Notes under the pieces: model-generated
What the model was told of the DNA's origin: nothing
Databases searched by the model: none
The model's input: only the letters and a program-made list of their open reading frames with translations
Made by a program: the position numbers and the translations under genes
Assembly (NCBI RefSeq): GCF_902635505.1
Contig: NC_045427.1
Location: forward strand, 214,224,422-214,288,421
Direction of reading: 5' to 3'
Source of the DNA: Sarcophilus harrisii
Taxonomy: Eukaryota; Chordata; Mammalia; Dasyuromorphia; Dasyuridae
Length of the DNA: 64,000 nt
Shown: in pieces, positions 51,120-62,128 of the stretch
How the letters are laid out: each line of letters opens with the position of its first letter
Position numbering within the stretch: position 1 is the first letter of the stretch

Positions 51120-51790
51120 TTTTTTCTTACATCAGTTTCACAATTTTATTGACTAGTTATAAAGAAATAAATGGTATATTCATCAGATTTGCAAATGGCA
51201 CTATGCTGGAAGGAATAGCTAATGTCAGGATCCAAAAATATTCTGATAGGCCAGAGCATTGGACTAAATATAATAAGACAAAATTCAACCAGGACAAATG
51301 GGAAAGACATACACTTGGGTTCAAAAATTCATCTTCAGTACAAGATGCAGAAGTTGCTGGAGAAAAAAAAAGATCGTGTTTTAGCATGCTGCTAGCTCAA
51401 CATGGGTCAGCAATATATGTGGCTGCTAAGAAATGGATATGACCTTGGGCTTCATTGAGAGGCCTAGCTTCTGGTGCTCGAGTAAAGAGGGCACAACTAT
51501 GAGATTCTGTAATCAGACCACATCTTGATTAATGTGTTCAGTTCTGGGGGACACAATGTAAGGAGACTATTGATAAGTTGGGCAGGGAAAAATCTTGAGT
51601 CGTTATCACGGGAAGGATAAATTGAAGGAACTGGGGATGTTTAAGCTTGTGAAGAGAAAAGCTGGTAGAGTATATGATAGCTTTTTATTGTGTTAGAAGG
51701 ACTGTCCTATGAATGAAGCATTAGATTTGTTCTCTTTGGCCCCAGAAGGCAGGAAGAGGGCCTGCCTACCCAGCATGAGCATCTTGTTGT
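51120..51790 (+). mobile_element. CR1/L3-like LINE 3' end, sense
   Basis: 'atcagatttgcaaatggca', 'tgaccttgggcttcattga', 'cagaccacatcttgattaa', 'tgttcagttctgggggaca', 'aaggaactggggatgttta' and 'tggccccagaaggcaggaa' track the last 700 bp of L3/CR1 well. One of the best preserved old LINE copies in the window. Confidence 0.75.
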
Positions 51791-52789
51791 CTGCCCTGCA
51801 TACAGAATCTCAGAAATGGAAGAGATTGAGGAGGCTACCTGAACAAGAATCCCCTAACACACCACTAGGTTGTCATGCATTCTGTGCTTGAACATCATAC
51901 AATGATGGGAAACCCACATACCTTCTAAAGGGACTCAAGTTAAATTGACTGCCTCACATAGTGTTAGGTTCTTCCCCCCAGGAGATCTTCAAGAAAGGCT
52001 GGAAACCATCTTGTTAAATGTATAGCCACTGAGATCATGTCCATCTCTGAAATCATGTGGTTTTGCCAGTCCACAAGCTTTAACAGTAATTTTAACAGGA
52101 TTGTTTGTCACATGGCAATTACAGTGGTGAAGAATATTCATGCGAGAAAATCTAGGAATCAGAGTAAAGACACATAGGTACATGGGGAAAGAACAATGGA
52201 AGGAAAAACAGGAGTGATTTTAATCATTAGAGTATGCTACAGAGTAGCATAAATTAGAAATAAAAGAGAAGCTTTAGAAACAAATCATGGTCTTTGCACA
52301 GAAGCTGGATATAATAAAAATGAGTAACTTCAATTATCTAGATACCCTCTGCAGCTCTTTTTCTACCCAAACTAACAAGTAATAATAGATAACAAGATTA
52401 CCAATACCTGACTAGGGCAGGATAAATCAAAATCATCACTTCTCTATTCCTGGAAATTGTGCCTCCCTTAATGAAGCCCCCAATTATATTGATTTTCTTG
52501 CTTACAGTTTTCCTCTTGATTCATACTGAAATTATAGTCCACTAATATCACAGATCCTTTTCAGAACTGTTATTTAGCCACTCTTCCCCATATTATACTT
52601 ATGAAAACATTTTTTATAATTTGTTTTTGTCATCTTCATTTCCTATTTCTCTCTCTTCTCATTTTAAACTGAGAATAAAGATAAAAAGCAATTTAATAAA
52701 TCTAACCAAAACACAAACAGCCTGATAGTTTATGTAGTATTTTATAATCATAGACTCTCATCTTTTCAAAGAAGGATGATCTATTCAGT

Positions 52790-52930
52790 ACTGGAAAAGA
52801 CTTTAGCAGGCATTACCTAACTTTTATTTTACAGATGAGCAAACTCTGGGGCTCTGAGAGTTTAAGTGATTTGCAGATAGAAAATGGCAGAGCAATCCTC
52901 TGACTTCAAATCCAGCATTCTGGACAAAGG
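52790..52930 (-). mobile_element. MIR-type SINE fragment
   Basis: 'ttttattttacagatgagc', 'aagtgatttgcagatagaa', 'tgacttcaaatccagcatt'. Confidence 0.5.
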
Positions 52931-52979
52931 TGCATTTTTTTGAACTTAAAAAAAAATAAGGATTTTTTTCTCCTTTTTT

Positions 52980-53480
52980 CTGTACCCCTTCCACCTTGGG
53001 AAAAGAAGTAACCCTTGAAACAAATATAATCTAGCAAAACAAATTGCCATATTTACCATATCCAAAAAAAGTGTTTCATTCTGCATCTTATGTTTATTAC
53101 TTATCAAAAGGTGGGTAGCATCATGTTTTATCATTGGTCCTCTGAAACCATGGTTGGTTATTACATTGATCAGAGTTTTTAACTTTTTCAAAGTTGTCTT
53201 TACAGCATTCTTGTTATTGTAGAAATTGTTCTCTTCATTTCACTCTGCATCAGTTCATGCAGCTCTTAGTTTTTTTTTTTTTTAAACTGTCAGTGATTCA
53301 TTTTCTTATCCAAGACCAGAGTTTTTAACTCTTTCAAAGTTGTCTTTACAGCATTCTTGCTATTGTAGAAAATGTTCTCTTCATTTCACTCTGCGTCAGT
53401 TCATGCAGCTCTGAGGTTTTTTTTTTCTTTGAAACTGTCAGTGATTCATTTTCTTATCCAAGACTAAGTTTAAGCTGATT
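52980..53480 (-). mobile_element. LINE 3' segment, antisense, with internal duplication
   Basis: 'gccatatttaccatatcca', 'ttcattctgcatcttatgt', 'tcactctgcatcagttcat' resemble antisense marsupial LINE (L1-like) sequence. Part of it is duplicated in tandem, see next entry. Confidence 0.45.
53171..53465 (+). repeat. Tandem duplication, two units of about 147 bp
   Basis: Unit 1 is 53171-53316 and unit 2 is 53317-53465. Both start CAGAGTTTTTAACT, contain TTCATTTCACTCTGC and CAGTTCATGCAGCTCT, a T run, and end in ATTTTCTTATCCAAGAC. Only a handful of differences separate them. Confidence 0.9.
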
Positions 53481-53599
53481 TTTTGACCCCTATCAGAAAA
53501 ATGTAAAGTCTTCTTTTTAGACTTCATCTTAGTTTTTGGGTCCAAAATTTTAGCCTATCAACTTCTTTTTGATTTCTTAATCTCAAATAACATGTGTGC

Positions 53600-54420
53600 T
53601 AACCTTTTAAGTTCTGTTATCTGTATATTTAAAAATCATGCCCTCTATGCCTTTGTCCATGTTTTTAAAAAAGCACAGAATCAAGGTATTGAGATCTCTG
53701 GAATATACTTTATTAAAGACCACCTTCAAATTAATAGGAAACTCTTTGACTCCGGCCATTCAACCAATTTAAAATATATCTAACTATACTATGACCTAGT
53801 CCACACCACCACTTTTTCCATCATTTTTATGGAATGTGACATGAATATCAAATGCTTTACTAAAATCTAGCAAAACAATTTTTATCACGGTTCTCTGAAG
53901 TACTAGTTTGGTTACACTGTCATATGTAGCTTTTTGCATATTCTGTACCTGTAGCCTGTCATTTCACTGCTAAGAAAGAATAAGACATATTTTATCATCA
54001 GGTTTCCAGAACCCAAGTTGAATGGGTTTGTGAAGGTCTACTGACTTTTCGAGAGCATTACTTCCTTTTCTACACATTTGCATTCAATAAGTTTGTCAGG
54101 AATCAGTTAGTTAAAACAATAACCTAGAAAAATTGGAACAAGAGGTTTGGCAATTGTTAATGCGGTAAAGTTACCCATGTATATATCCTGTAAATAAAAG
54201 GCTATTAAATTAAAAAAAAATAAAACAATAACCTATAGTTTTCTCCTATTTGAAAACTGGGGTATCTATCCTCCAATCTGGCTTAATGTTGCCTGTTTTC
54301 TAAAAACTTTCAAAGATCTCTGATAGAGGTTGAACACTCAAAATTTGATAATTTGTTCATTTGATAATGAACAGATTACTATTTAGGATCTAGTAAAATT
54401 CATCCAAGGCAGCCAGGTGC
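53600..54420 (-). mobile_element. CR1/L3-like LINE, antisense, split by an L1 tail
   Basis: 'aaatgctttactaaaatct', 'agtttggttacactgtcat' and 'ttctcctatttgaaaactg' are antisense RT-region landmarks of L3/CR1. A short L1 insertion (54127-54220) divides it. Confidence 0.5.
54127..54220 (+). mobile_element. 94-bp L1 3' tail insertion with 15-bp target duplication
   Basis: Extreme 5' truncation: only the last about 85 bp of an L1 3' UTR plus poly(A). Perfect flanking direct repeats TAAAACAATAACCTA at 54112-54126 and 54221-54235. Its body matches the complement of the copy at 29669-29989 with about one mismatch, so the source family was active recently. Confidence 0.9.
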
Positions 54421-54779
54421 TTTCTCACTGAATCCTAAGCTACCTGTGGCATCAAATACCTATTTTTTTCTCTTTTCTATTCCAAAGAGAATTTTCTTTG
54501 GCATATAAATATGGCAAGTAAAAATTATTCCATTTACCCAAAGCTTCTTTGGGTCCTGTCCTATCTTTGATCTTCCTCTTTATTCAATATAGCCAATCTC
54601 CCCTCCAAAAAAGAAATCCAAACAAGGTCTCATTTGTTGTTTCTGGATTTACTCGGTTGCCTTAACTTCATTTGAGCTTTAGCCACTTCTCTATGAGGCT
54701 CTGCCATGCTTTTGTCTTCATCCTTGCTTATTTATTCTTGCTTCCTCTCCTTCTGTACTTGACTCACACCCTCTCCCCC

Positions 54780-54960
54780 CAATTACATGTAAAGATAGTC
54801 CAACATTCCTTTTTGTAAGATTTTGAGTTCCAAATTTTTTCTCCCCCCCCCTCTCCTTTCTCTTTTCCCCAAGACAGCAAGTTGGTTATACATGTATAAT
54901 CATTTTAAACATATTTTCATATTGTTGTGAAAGAAAAATCAAAATAAAAGGGAAAGAACC
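54780..54960 (-). mobile_element. L1 3' UTR fragment, antisense
   Basis: 'ttgagttccaaattttttc' then C-rich and T-rich text, 'gttatacatgtataatcat', a pattern shared with the other antisense L1 3' UTRs here. Confidence 0.45.
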
Positions 54961-55059
54961 TTGACAAAGAAAATTGACCTTTTAAAAATTGTTTTATTGA
55001 TGCTATTTGCATTTTATGCTGCAATCATGTTGAGATATACCCTCAACAACCTTTAGTGG

Positions 55060-55760
55060 TTCACTACTATCCATACAAATGGCAACCAATACTGAGATTC
55101 CTTCCAGGCACAATTTCCATCCCTTATATGAGAGATGTGATATCTGATCCCTCCAGGTGCTTAGAAACTATTGTATTCCCTGGGTTTTTATATACTTTTT
55201 TTGTCGTACTTGAAAATACAAGATTTTCCCTAGGAAACCATATTGGTTTCTTTAAAGAACTTCCTTCCTCCCCATTGGGATGTTCTTTTGACCTCTCTGT
55301 AATGTCACTCTCGAGATCTCTTTCTTAGGCTCACTTTCCTCCAAGAATTTTAGGCCAGGGAATCCTTTTGTTACTTTCTTTTCTCTGAACTCTTTGAAAT
55401 TTGCTCTCCAATCTATCACAAATTCTAAGATGAAGTGATCATGGCCTCCCAGTGTTCCCATCATTTCATTCCAGCAACTCTTCTTCCTTGTTTATGATAA
55501 CCAGATCCAGAACAGAAATTCTTCTCATAGATTATTCTACTTTTGAGAAATGAAATAGCATTAAGGCAAATAAGGAAGTTGTTAGTAGCTCCACATTAGG
55601 CAGAGCACTGCAGCAGATAATTGAAGTCCTTATTACTACTTACTACATATCATGTCTCTATACCAGGCTTATGATGTTTCTCAGAAAGATGCCTCATCAT
55701 TGTTCCCTTTTAATTCATATGACTGTAGTATTCAGTGGAGAATACTGTTGTTCTGTTTTT
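55060..55760 (-). mobile_element. Probable CR1/L3-like LINE, antisense
   Basis: 'tgaagtgatcatggcctcc', 'taaccagatccagaacaga', 'aggcagagcactgcagcag' resemble antisense L3/CR1 upstream of the RT. Heavily decayed; family by eye. Confidence 0.4.
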
Positions 55761-55874
55761 GCTCTCTGTGCCTTAGATGATCTTTGAGGGCTGTTGTAAT
55801 AGAAAAATTCATCATCTTGCAGGCACCTTGGTGATGAGCTTTTCCAGGAGTAATTAGGCTGGCTCTCAAACAAT

Positions 55875-56065
55875 TTTAATCACAGCTAGCATTTATAGCA
55901 TGTGCCACATGCATATGCCAAATGATGTCATGACTATTTTATTTCATTCACCTGTGAGATAGTTACTATGATTATTGCCATTTTACAGATGAGGATGCTG
56001 AGGCTAAAAGTGATTTTCCTAGGATCACATAGATAAGACTTTCCAGGTCAAACACTGCACTATCC
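55875..56065 (-). mobile_element. MIR-type SINE, antisense
   Basis: 'cacagctagcatttatagc', 'attttacagatgaggatgc', 'ttttcctaggatcacatag'. Confidence 0.65.
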
Positions 56066-56189
56066 AGACTTAAGTCACTTTACCTTTCTAAGCCTAAGTT
56101 TGCTCATCTGTAAAGGAAGGATAATTTTTTTTTTTTTATAGTTGCTGTGGAAGCTGATTTTTTTCATTTTACTTTAGTAGCTTTCCTCA

Positions 56190-56750
56190 TAAATATATCC
56201 AGATATAGTTTTCAACATTCACCTTTGCAACACCTTGTGTTCAAAATTTTTCTCCTCTTTTTTCTCCCTTCCCCTCTCCCATAGAGAAGAAGCTAATTAA
56301 AAAAATAATTTTGAACTTAAAATATATAAATACAAAAAAAGAACATTTCCATATACATAGCACAACACAAAAAGAGGATTCACTATAAAAACATTTCAGA
56401 CTTTAAAAAAAAAAAAACTAAGCACTACATTTTCAAAGCTAATTTGCTATGCTTCTTCCATTTGTTTATTTTCTGCTGTGCACCTCTTTACTTTTTTCTC
56501 TTCCTCTATAGCTTACCTTAGAGATGGTTACTATTAGATAATAAAGTCATTTGACAGACCTCTTTGCAATTTCCAGTTCTTTGCTACCCCAAAGACAGTT
56601 ATAAATATTTTAGAACATTTAGGTTCTTTTCCTTTCCCCCAATCAAGTTGGGAAACAGACCTAATAATGAAATTGCTGGGTCAAAGGGTATAGACAGTTT
56701 AATAACTAACTCTTTGGGCCTAATTCCAGATTGCTCTTCAAAATGATTAG
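56190..56750 (-). mobile_element. L1 3' end, antisense
   Basis: 'aacaccttgtgttcaaaat', 'tgaaattgctgggtcaaag' and 'ggtatagacagtttaataa' parallel the antisense L1 at 30551-31509, but more decayed. Confidence 0.6.
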
Positions 56751-57211
56751 ATAATTATTAAATAATGGTTAAGATGTCCAGTTTGCTCTTTTATTTTGTG
56801 GCTGGATTTTGATTATTTTCAAATATTCTCATCCCCTAGTTTTGCTCACCCTCAAGAACAGCCATCTTTGTCTCCTTTTATCCATGTCAGCTGTATGTCT
56901 GGGCCCTCCATCTGTGAGACAAACACCTCCAGTAATAGCAACTACCATGAAGTAGTAAGGGGGGGTACTTCCTCACAACCACTTTCCTATAGATTTTCAC
57001 TTGCTTTATTTTGTGGCTTGATTTTCTTTGCACTGTTCTCATACACTTATTTTGCCCAGACATTATTTAGAGGTCTAAGATCCAGGTCAGAGTTGAAATT
57101 CTGAAGTCAAGCATAGATTGTAATTTCTGGGTGCTGATGAATAGCCAAGATGTTGCTTTAGGGGCATGAAGGAAGCCCAGCCCATGGCTCAATGGAGGAA
57201 GACATGGCACC

Positions 57212-58120
57212 AACCTTTTACCACACAAGTTTATTTTAAATAAAAGTGAACACAGATGCAGGCTGGGTGGCCCAAATGGGCAAGGGAGAGGGAGGGGTCG
57301 ATGGGAGGGCAGACATACAGCAGGATCCAGGCAGAGTCCGTGTGGTATGAACTAAGCTGCAGGAATGGGAGAGGCTGGGGGTGGGGAAAGGGACACAGGG
57401 GCAGTGCCAGGCTACAGTGCTAGGAGCAGAAGATTGAGGGTGGGCCCAGTGTCAGATGGGAATAATTCCACCCCTTAGGTGCTCCCCTCCTCCTCCCTGG
57501 CCCCCCAAGCCCTTGCCAGTCTGCTGCAAACTTATCCTGTACTCCCCCATCCCCCACCTTGGACCTGCCTTTCAGCCACTGGGAAGTCAAATGACAAAAT
57601 AAATAAGGATCTGTGAGCCCTAACCTGGCCCCCTGGCAATGGAGAAGGGGAGCCAAGCCAGGCTCGATGCCCCGGAGCCCCTGGCCTTTATAGCCCTGGG
57701 AAAAGAACAGGTAAAGTGCAAGGAAAATCAGTAAGTAAAAATATACCAATGAATTTGTCTGTCAAATATACAGCTGTGGGTTGTTGGAGGAGCAGGGCAG
57801 GTGGAGTGGATGGGCAGGTAGTACCACCTTAGAAAGTGTTGACCAACACAGCAAAGAGACAACGGAAATAAATAGAGGTGAGGAGTGAGCATAGGGTCCT
57901 GCCCACTTGGGCCAGCGGTATATTATGTACAGGGCCCCGTGCCTGCTCACCAGTCCCCCACCCACCCCTGCTCTCTGGGGCTCCCCAATGCTGCGGCACT
58001 GACACAAAGCACCTGGCCGACTGGCTATGAGGGAAGGGGGGATATAATGTTTTGGGTTGGGGGGGGGAAGCACGGGGAAAGCCGTGCAATCAACCAGGGT
58101 TGGCATAGGCTGTGCTCTCC
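57212..58120 (-). other. MAPRE3: MAPRE3 3' UTR
   Basis: About 0.9 kb from the stop to a predicted cleavage site about 20 nt past an AATAAA at 57230-57235. GC-rich compared with the AT-rich intergenic DNA beginning just left of it, which supports the boundary. Confidence 0.65.
57230..57235 (-). terminator. MAPRE3: Poly(A) signal AATAAA of MAPRE3
   Basis: Canonical hexamer on the minus strand at the sharp composition change between the MAPRE3 3' UTR and the repeat-rich spacer. Confidence 0.7.
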
Positions 58121-61100
58121 TCAGTACTCATCCTGGTCTTCTGGTTGATGCTCTTCAATCTCATCATCTTCAGGGGGAGCAAATCCTTCCTAAGCAGGGG
58201 GAGAAAAGAGAGTCAGCGTGGAGCATGTCAAGGACCGGGACTTTCCCTTGGACCCAGGACCACTGCAGGACAGGTGGGGCAGGCCCAGGACCACTGCAGG
58301 ACAGCCGGAGTGGGCCCAGGACCAGTGCAGGACTAAGTGGGATGAGTCCCAAGGGCTGACCTCTGTGGCATAGAGGATGCCGATGATGCCAGAGATGACA
58401 GGGCTGTTATCGCTTTCATGTTCCTGGCAGATGAGCTCAATGTCACGGAGCTTGCTGAAATAGAAGTCACGCTCCTTCTCCAGCCCATCCACCGTCAGTT
58501 TCAAGTCCAGTAGCTGTTTGGAGAGACAATGATCCTCACACATGTGGGCCCCCCTTCCTGAGGCCGGCTTTCTCCCTCCGCCATGATTTTGGCCAGCCCC
58601 CTAAGGGTGGAGGGGGCCAGGATAGCGCCTTAGGAGCAGCTTGACTGCCCAGTCTGTACTAACCTGCTGGTTGAGTTCAAGGATCTGGGCATCAGCCTCA
58701 TGACCGCCGTTGCGTGTGGAGGGAGGGTTCTTTCGGAGGATGCAGGGCGGTGCCACGTTGCTCAGCCGGCCAGGAGTCTGCATGTTTTTAGGGCCTGTGG
58801 GTGACGTCCTCTGGGGAACTGCCCAGAAAGAAGGATCAGAACAGGCCAGTTGTGCCCAGTGACTCAGCTCGGCATAAGGTGGCCTCATGTAGCAGCTGCA
58901 AGGGTACAGGCAGCCCATGCAAGAGACAGTCATTTCCCCCTCCCTTGCCTGACTAGGAAGCCAGGCAGAGGGATCCGAACCCCAAAGTCTTAACTATGTG
59001 TTTTTATTTTATGACAGCCAGGGATACCCTTTTGGAGACTTTGGGAATAAGAGAAGGCAATGAATGGGATAGGGAAAACAGCTAGCCTGAGAGTGAAGGG
59101 GAGAAGGGAGAAAGCAGGAGAATGGGGAGAAACGAGCCAGGCTTTCCCCTACCAATAGCTGGAGCTCAGGGAGGAGCAGCCAGACCCAGGAAGTAGGGCT
59201 CCAGATGAGCAAAATTTTGTCTCTAGTTCTTGACTTTCCTAATTCCAAACCCATCTTTCTGCATGGCCAGGTCCTGATCAGGAGAGACCCTGGGATTTCC
59301 CTCACTCAGGGAGATGGGACTGCCAGAAGAAACTGGGCTCATCCCCCTTCTGTCCCTTTATGCTGGCCCCCTCCTCTTCCTCTCTCCTTTCCTGCTGTTT
59401 TGCACACAACAGTTGCTCTATCGGCATAAGAGCTGGGTGACTGCTGTGTGCCACCATCAGACTGCTCCTGTCAACTGATGATGTGCCTACAGGGTTTCCC
59501 CAAGCCTCTGCCCTGAACAGCCTATGGCTAGCTTCCTTTCTACTGCTGCTCCCCAGGTGGATTTGGCTGCTGCTGCTTCTGTGCAAAGCAAACGGGTAGG
59601 AGGTAGGGGAGGCAATGCAAGCAGAAGAGATGACTCTGCTATGACGGAGTCAGATGTGGACTCAGGGGAGTCCCTGCTCTTTTTCCATTCCCATCCCTCT
59701 CAGTTCTCCCTTTTTTCTTCCTCCTCCACTACTGGAGCTCATCCAACTTCTTATTTCAAGCTGCTGCTCTGATTAAGTATTCAATACAACAGGCTTTGGG
59801 GATGAGTGAAGACAGAATGTACCCAAGGGTGGGCCCCTACGGACAGGGAATGGGAGAGAAGCCACAGCTGTATTTGGTTGGGTGGACCGGCCTTTGACAC
59901 AATGGTGCTCTGGGCCACCGCGTCCAAAAAGGCAAGACGCTCTGGCTGAGACGGACAGAGGACCAGCTGCAACTTCTATCTATTAGGATCCACACAGATC
60001 AAGCCCAGACAGTTGGAAGAAATGCCTCATGTTTCCTACCTTGAATCTGGCAGCCACCTTCCAGGTGAATAGCTATTTTCTGGCACCCACCCTTATTCCT
60101 GTCCCTTAATCACCACCCTACTGTTGGATCTCTCCCATTACAAGTGTAGATGACATCTGAACTCCGTGATAACAGTCTCCTCCAGGCTGGTGGGCATGGG
60201 GCCGGCCCCACAGGCACTCTAGGCTCGGCCCCCCATGTTCCCTCCCCCGGCTGGGGCACGTTACCTGCAGTGCCAATGGGTTTCTTGGGTTTGTTGAAGA
60301 TCTGATCACCTGGGTTAGGAGGTGGCGCCACATCCTGGCCCTGCCGTGCCAGTAGAGGGTTGTAATCCTTTCCGTCATAGTTCGCATCAAAGAATTTCTT
60401 AAACCACTGAATAAACTCAAAATTATCTTGAAATTTTCCTTTCACTAATTTCTCTACAGGAATTATCTGAAATAGACCAGATAGGCAGAGAGTGTTCACT
60501 TTGGGCCACTCCAGGGCTCTTTCTCTCAGGGGCAAAGTTTTTGTATCATGGACCACCTCCCTGAGGCCAACATGCAGCCTTTGCATTCTCTGGGTTTACT
60601 CTCTCCCCACTGCCCAAGCTCTACACCCGAGTCCCCATCCCACTGACCTCCTGCCCTTCCCACACCACTGGAAGAGGCAAGGCTGAGACAAAGAGGGATG
60701 TGTGAGCGTGCCAGTGTGTGTAAGAGAGGAGAGTGGAAGAGAAAGGGAGAGGAACACAGAGAAAGAGAGACAGAGAGAAAGAGAGACAGAGACATAGAGG
60801 GAGACATAGAGACGGGGGGGGGGGGGGAAAAAGAGAGGAAAGAGAGAGGGAAGGGAGAGAAACAAAGAGAGAGAAAGAAAGAAAAAGACAGAGAGGGGGG
60901 AGAAAGGAGACAGAGAGAGAGAGAGAGAGAGCGCAAACACGCTTTCTCCACAAACTGGAGAGAACGATTTCCCATTCCTTCCCAATTAAAAACTCATGTG
61001 ACCCTCCCCCCTCAGTGATGGAGGAAGAGGATTCAGGCTGAAGGAAAATCAATACTCTAGAGAAACAAAAAAGTTAGAATAAGGGTCTGAATTGCCTTGG

Positions 61101-62121
61101 GCTAACCAAGAAATGACAGCTAAATGGAACCAAACTATAGAGAGCCTGAGATTTAAGGATATGTTGAGTTCAGATAGGGGATAGAGTGGGGTGGGGAGTT
61201 TGAGTGTCTCAGCATGTCAAGAGGTTTGAGGTTCTCAATATGGCCCTCAAGGCTGGATTCTCTTCCCAGGGAGCGGGGGTGGGAGGGGAGGGAGGGTGAG
61301 AGAAGGGCCAGAGCAGGTTGCAGAAGGACCCAAATGGCTCCCTCAGCCCCTGCTGTGGTGGCGGCTGCCGGACCATCTTCTTCCCCAGGGCCAGACAGCT
61401 CCTCAGGATCTCCTGAGTGCAGACACCTACTTTGTCAACACCCATCTTCTTGAAGGCAGCTTGCAACACCTTGAAGTTGTGGATATATTCATGCTCTAGC
61501 TTGGCCTGGAACTTCACCTTCCTCAAGTGCACACATCCAGGAAAGAGCATATCCATGAACTGGCAGTAAGCAGCCCCTGTGAATTGGCATGCCTGACCTG
61601 AAGGGTGTCTCCACAGTCTAGCTCCTGTCCTTTCCCCACTCTTTCTTCTTTTAGATCCCCTGATCCATGCCTTTTGAGCCCAAGATTTGGGAACCAATTT
61701 GGTGCTGAGAGTAGAGACCATTGGTACCATTTTCATCTTCTTCCTATTCTTTTGAATTTTCCCCTTGATCCTGCAGCTTTTCTGACCCTTTTTATCTTTC
61801 CTTGATCAAATACTCTATATACTTAACTTCTATAAGCAAATCTGGTAAATTAATTCAGATTTCTGTTGCTTGATTCCACCCCAACCATAACTCCATACCC
61901 CTCTCCTCTAATTCTCAAGTTATTTTACTCTCACAATTCCTGCTCCTTCCTTCCTTCCTCTCTACCTCCAGCTCATATTTCTGCTTTGTCATTTTCTTAC
62001 CTGAACATAGCTGTTCTATCTTGGTGTAGTTGAGATGCAGGGAATCATTGACCCAAGCAAGCATGTCATGGCGACTCAGGTTCTCACTGGTCACAGATGT
62101 GGAGTACACATTGACGGCCAT
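58121..62121 (-). CDS. MAPRE3: MAPRE3 / EB3, microtubule plus-end binding protein, 6 coding exons
   Basis: EB3 binds growing microtubule plus ends and recruits partner proteins there. Coding exons in transcription order: 62001-62121, 61431-61576, 60265-60466, 58664-58818, 58361-58513 and 58121-58189. They sum to 846 nt, 281 codons plus TGA, the usual EB3 length. The N-terminal calponin-homology domain (about 14-116) includes [19 protein letters not shown] and [19 protein letters not shown] Pro/Ser-rich linker follows. The EB1-type coiled coil and four-helix domain (about 194-264) includes [18 protein letters not shown]. The acidic C-terminus ends in DQDEY, the family's CAP-Gly-binding tail. 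Differences from human, as I recall it, are few and conservative (e.g. KPKKPIG, LLDLK, ESDNSP, HQPED). No break or missing motif. Confidence 0.97.
58253..58345 (+). repeat. 31-bp minisatellite, three copies, in MAPRE3 intron 5
   Basis: Units at 58253-58283, 58284-58314 and 58315-58345, each starting CCCAGGACCACTGCAGGAC or a one-base variant. It ends 15 bp from the splice donor of coding exon 5. Confidence 0.9.
60725..60950 (+). repeat. (GA)n-rich polypurine tract with a G14 run
   Basis: Over 200 bp of GA, GGAGA and GAAA repeats in MAPRE3 intron 2, containing 14 consecutive G at 60814-60827. Open frames through it are compositional. Confidence 0.9.
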
Positions 62122-62128
62122 ACCCCAG
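62122..62128 (-). other. MAPRE3: MAPRE3 5' UTR part of first coding exon
   Basis: A pyrimidine-rich tract and CATAG acceptor stand at 62129 onward on the minus strand, only 7 nt before the ATG. The noncoding first exon and promoter are therefore outside the window. Confidence 0.65.

Noticed and set aside
60526-61052. Several overlapping open frames rich in Ser/Leu/Phe or Arg/Glu
   Set aside because: Translations of the GA polypurine tract in a MAPRE3 intron.
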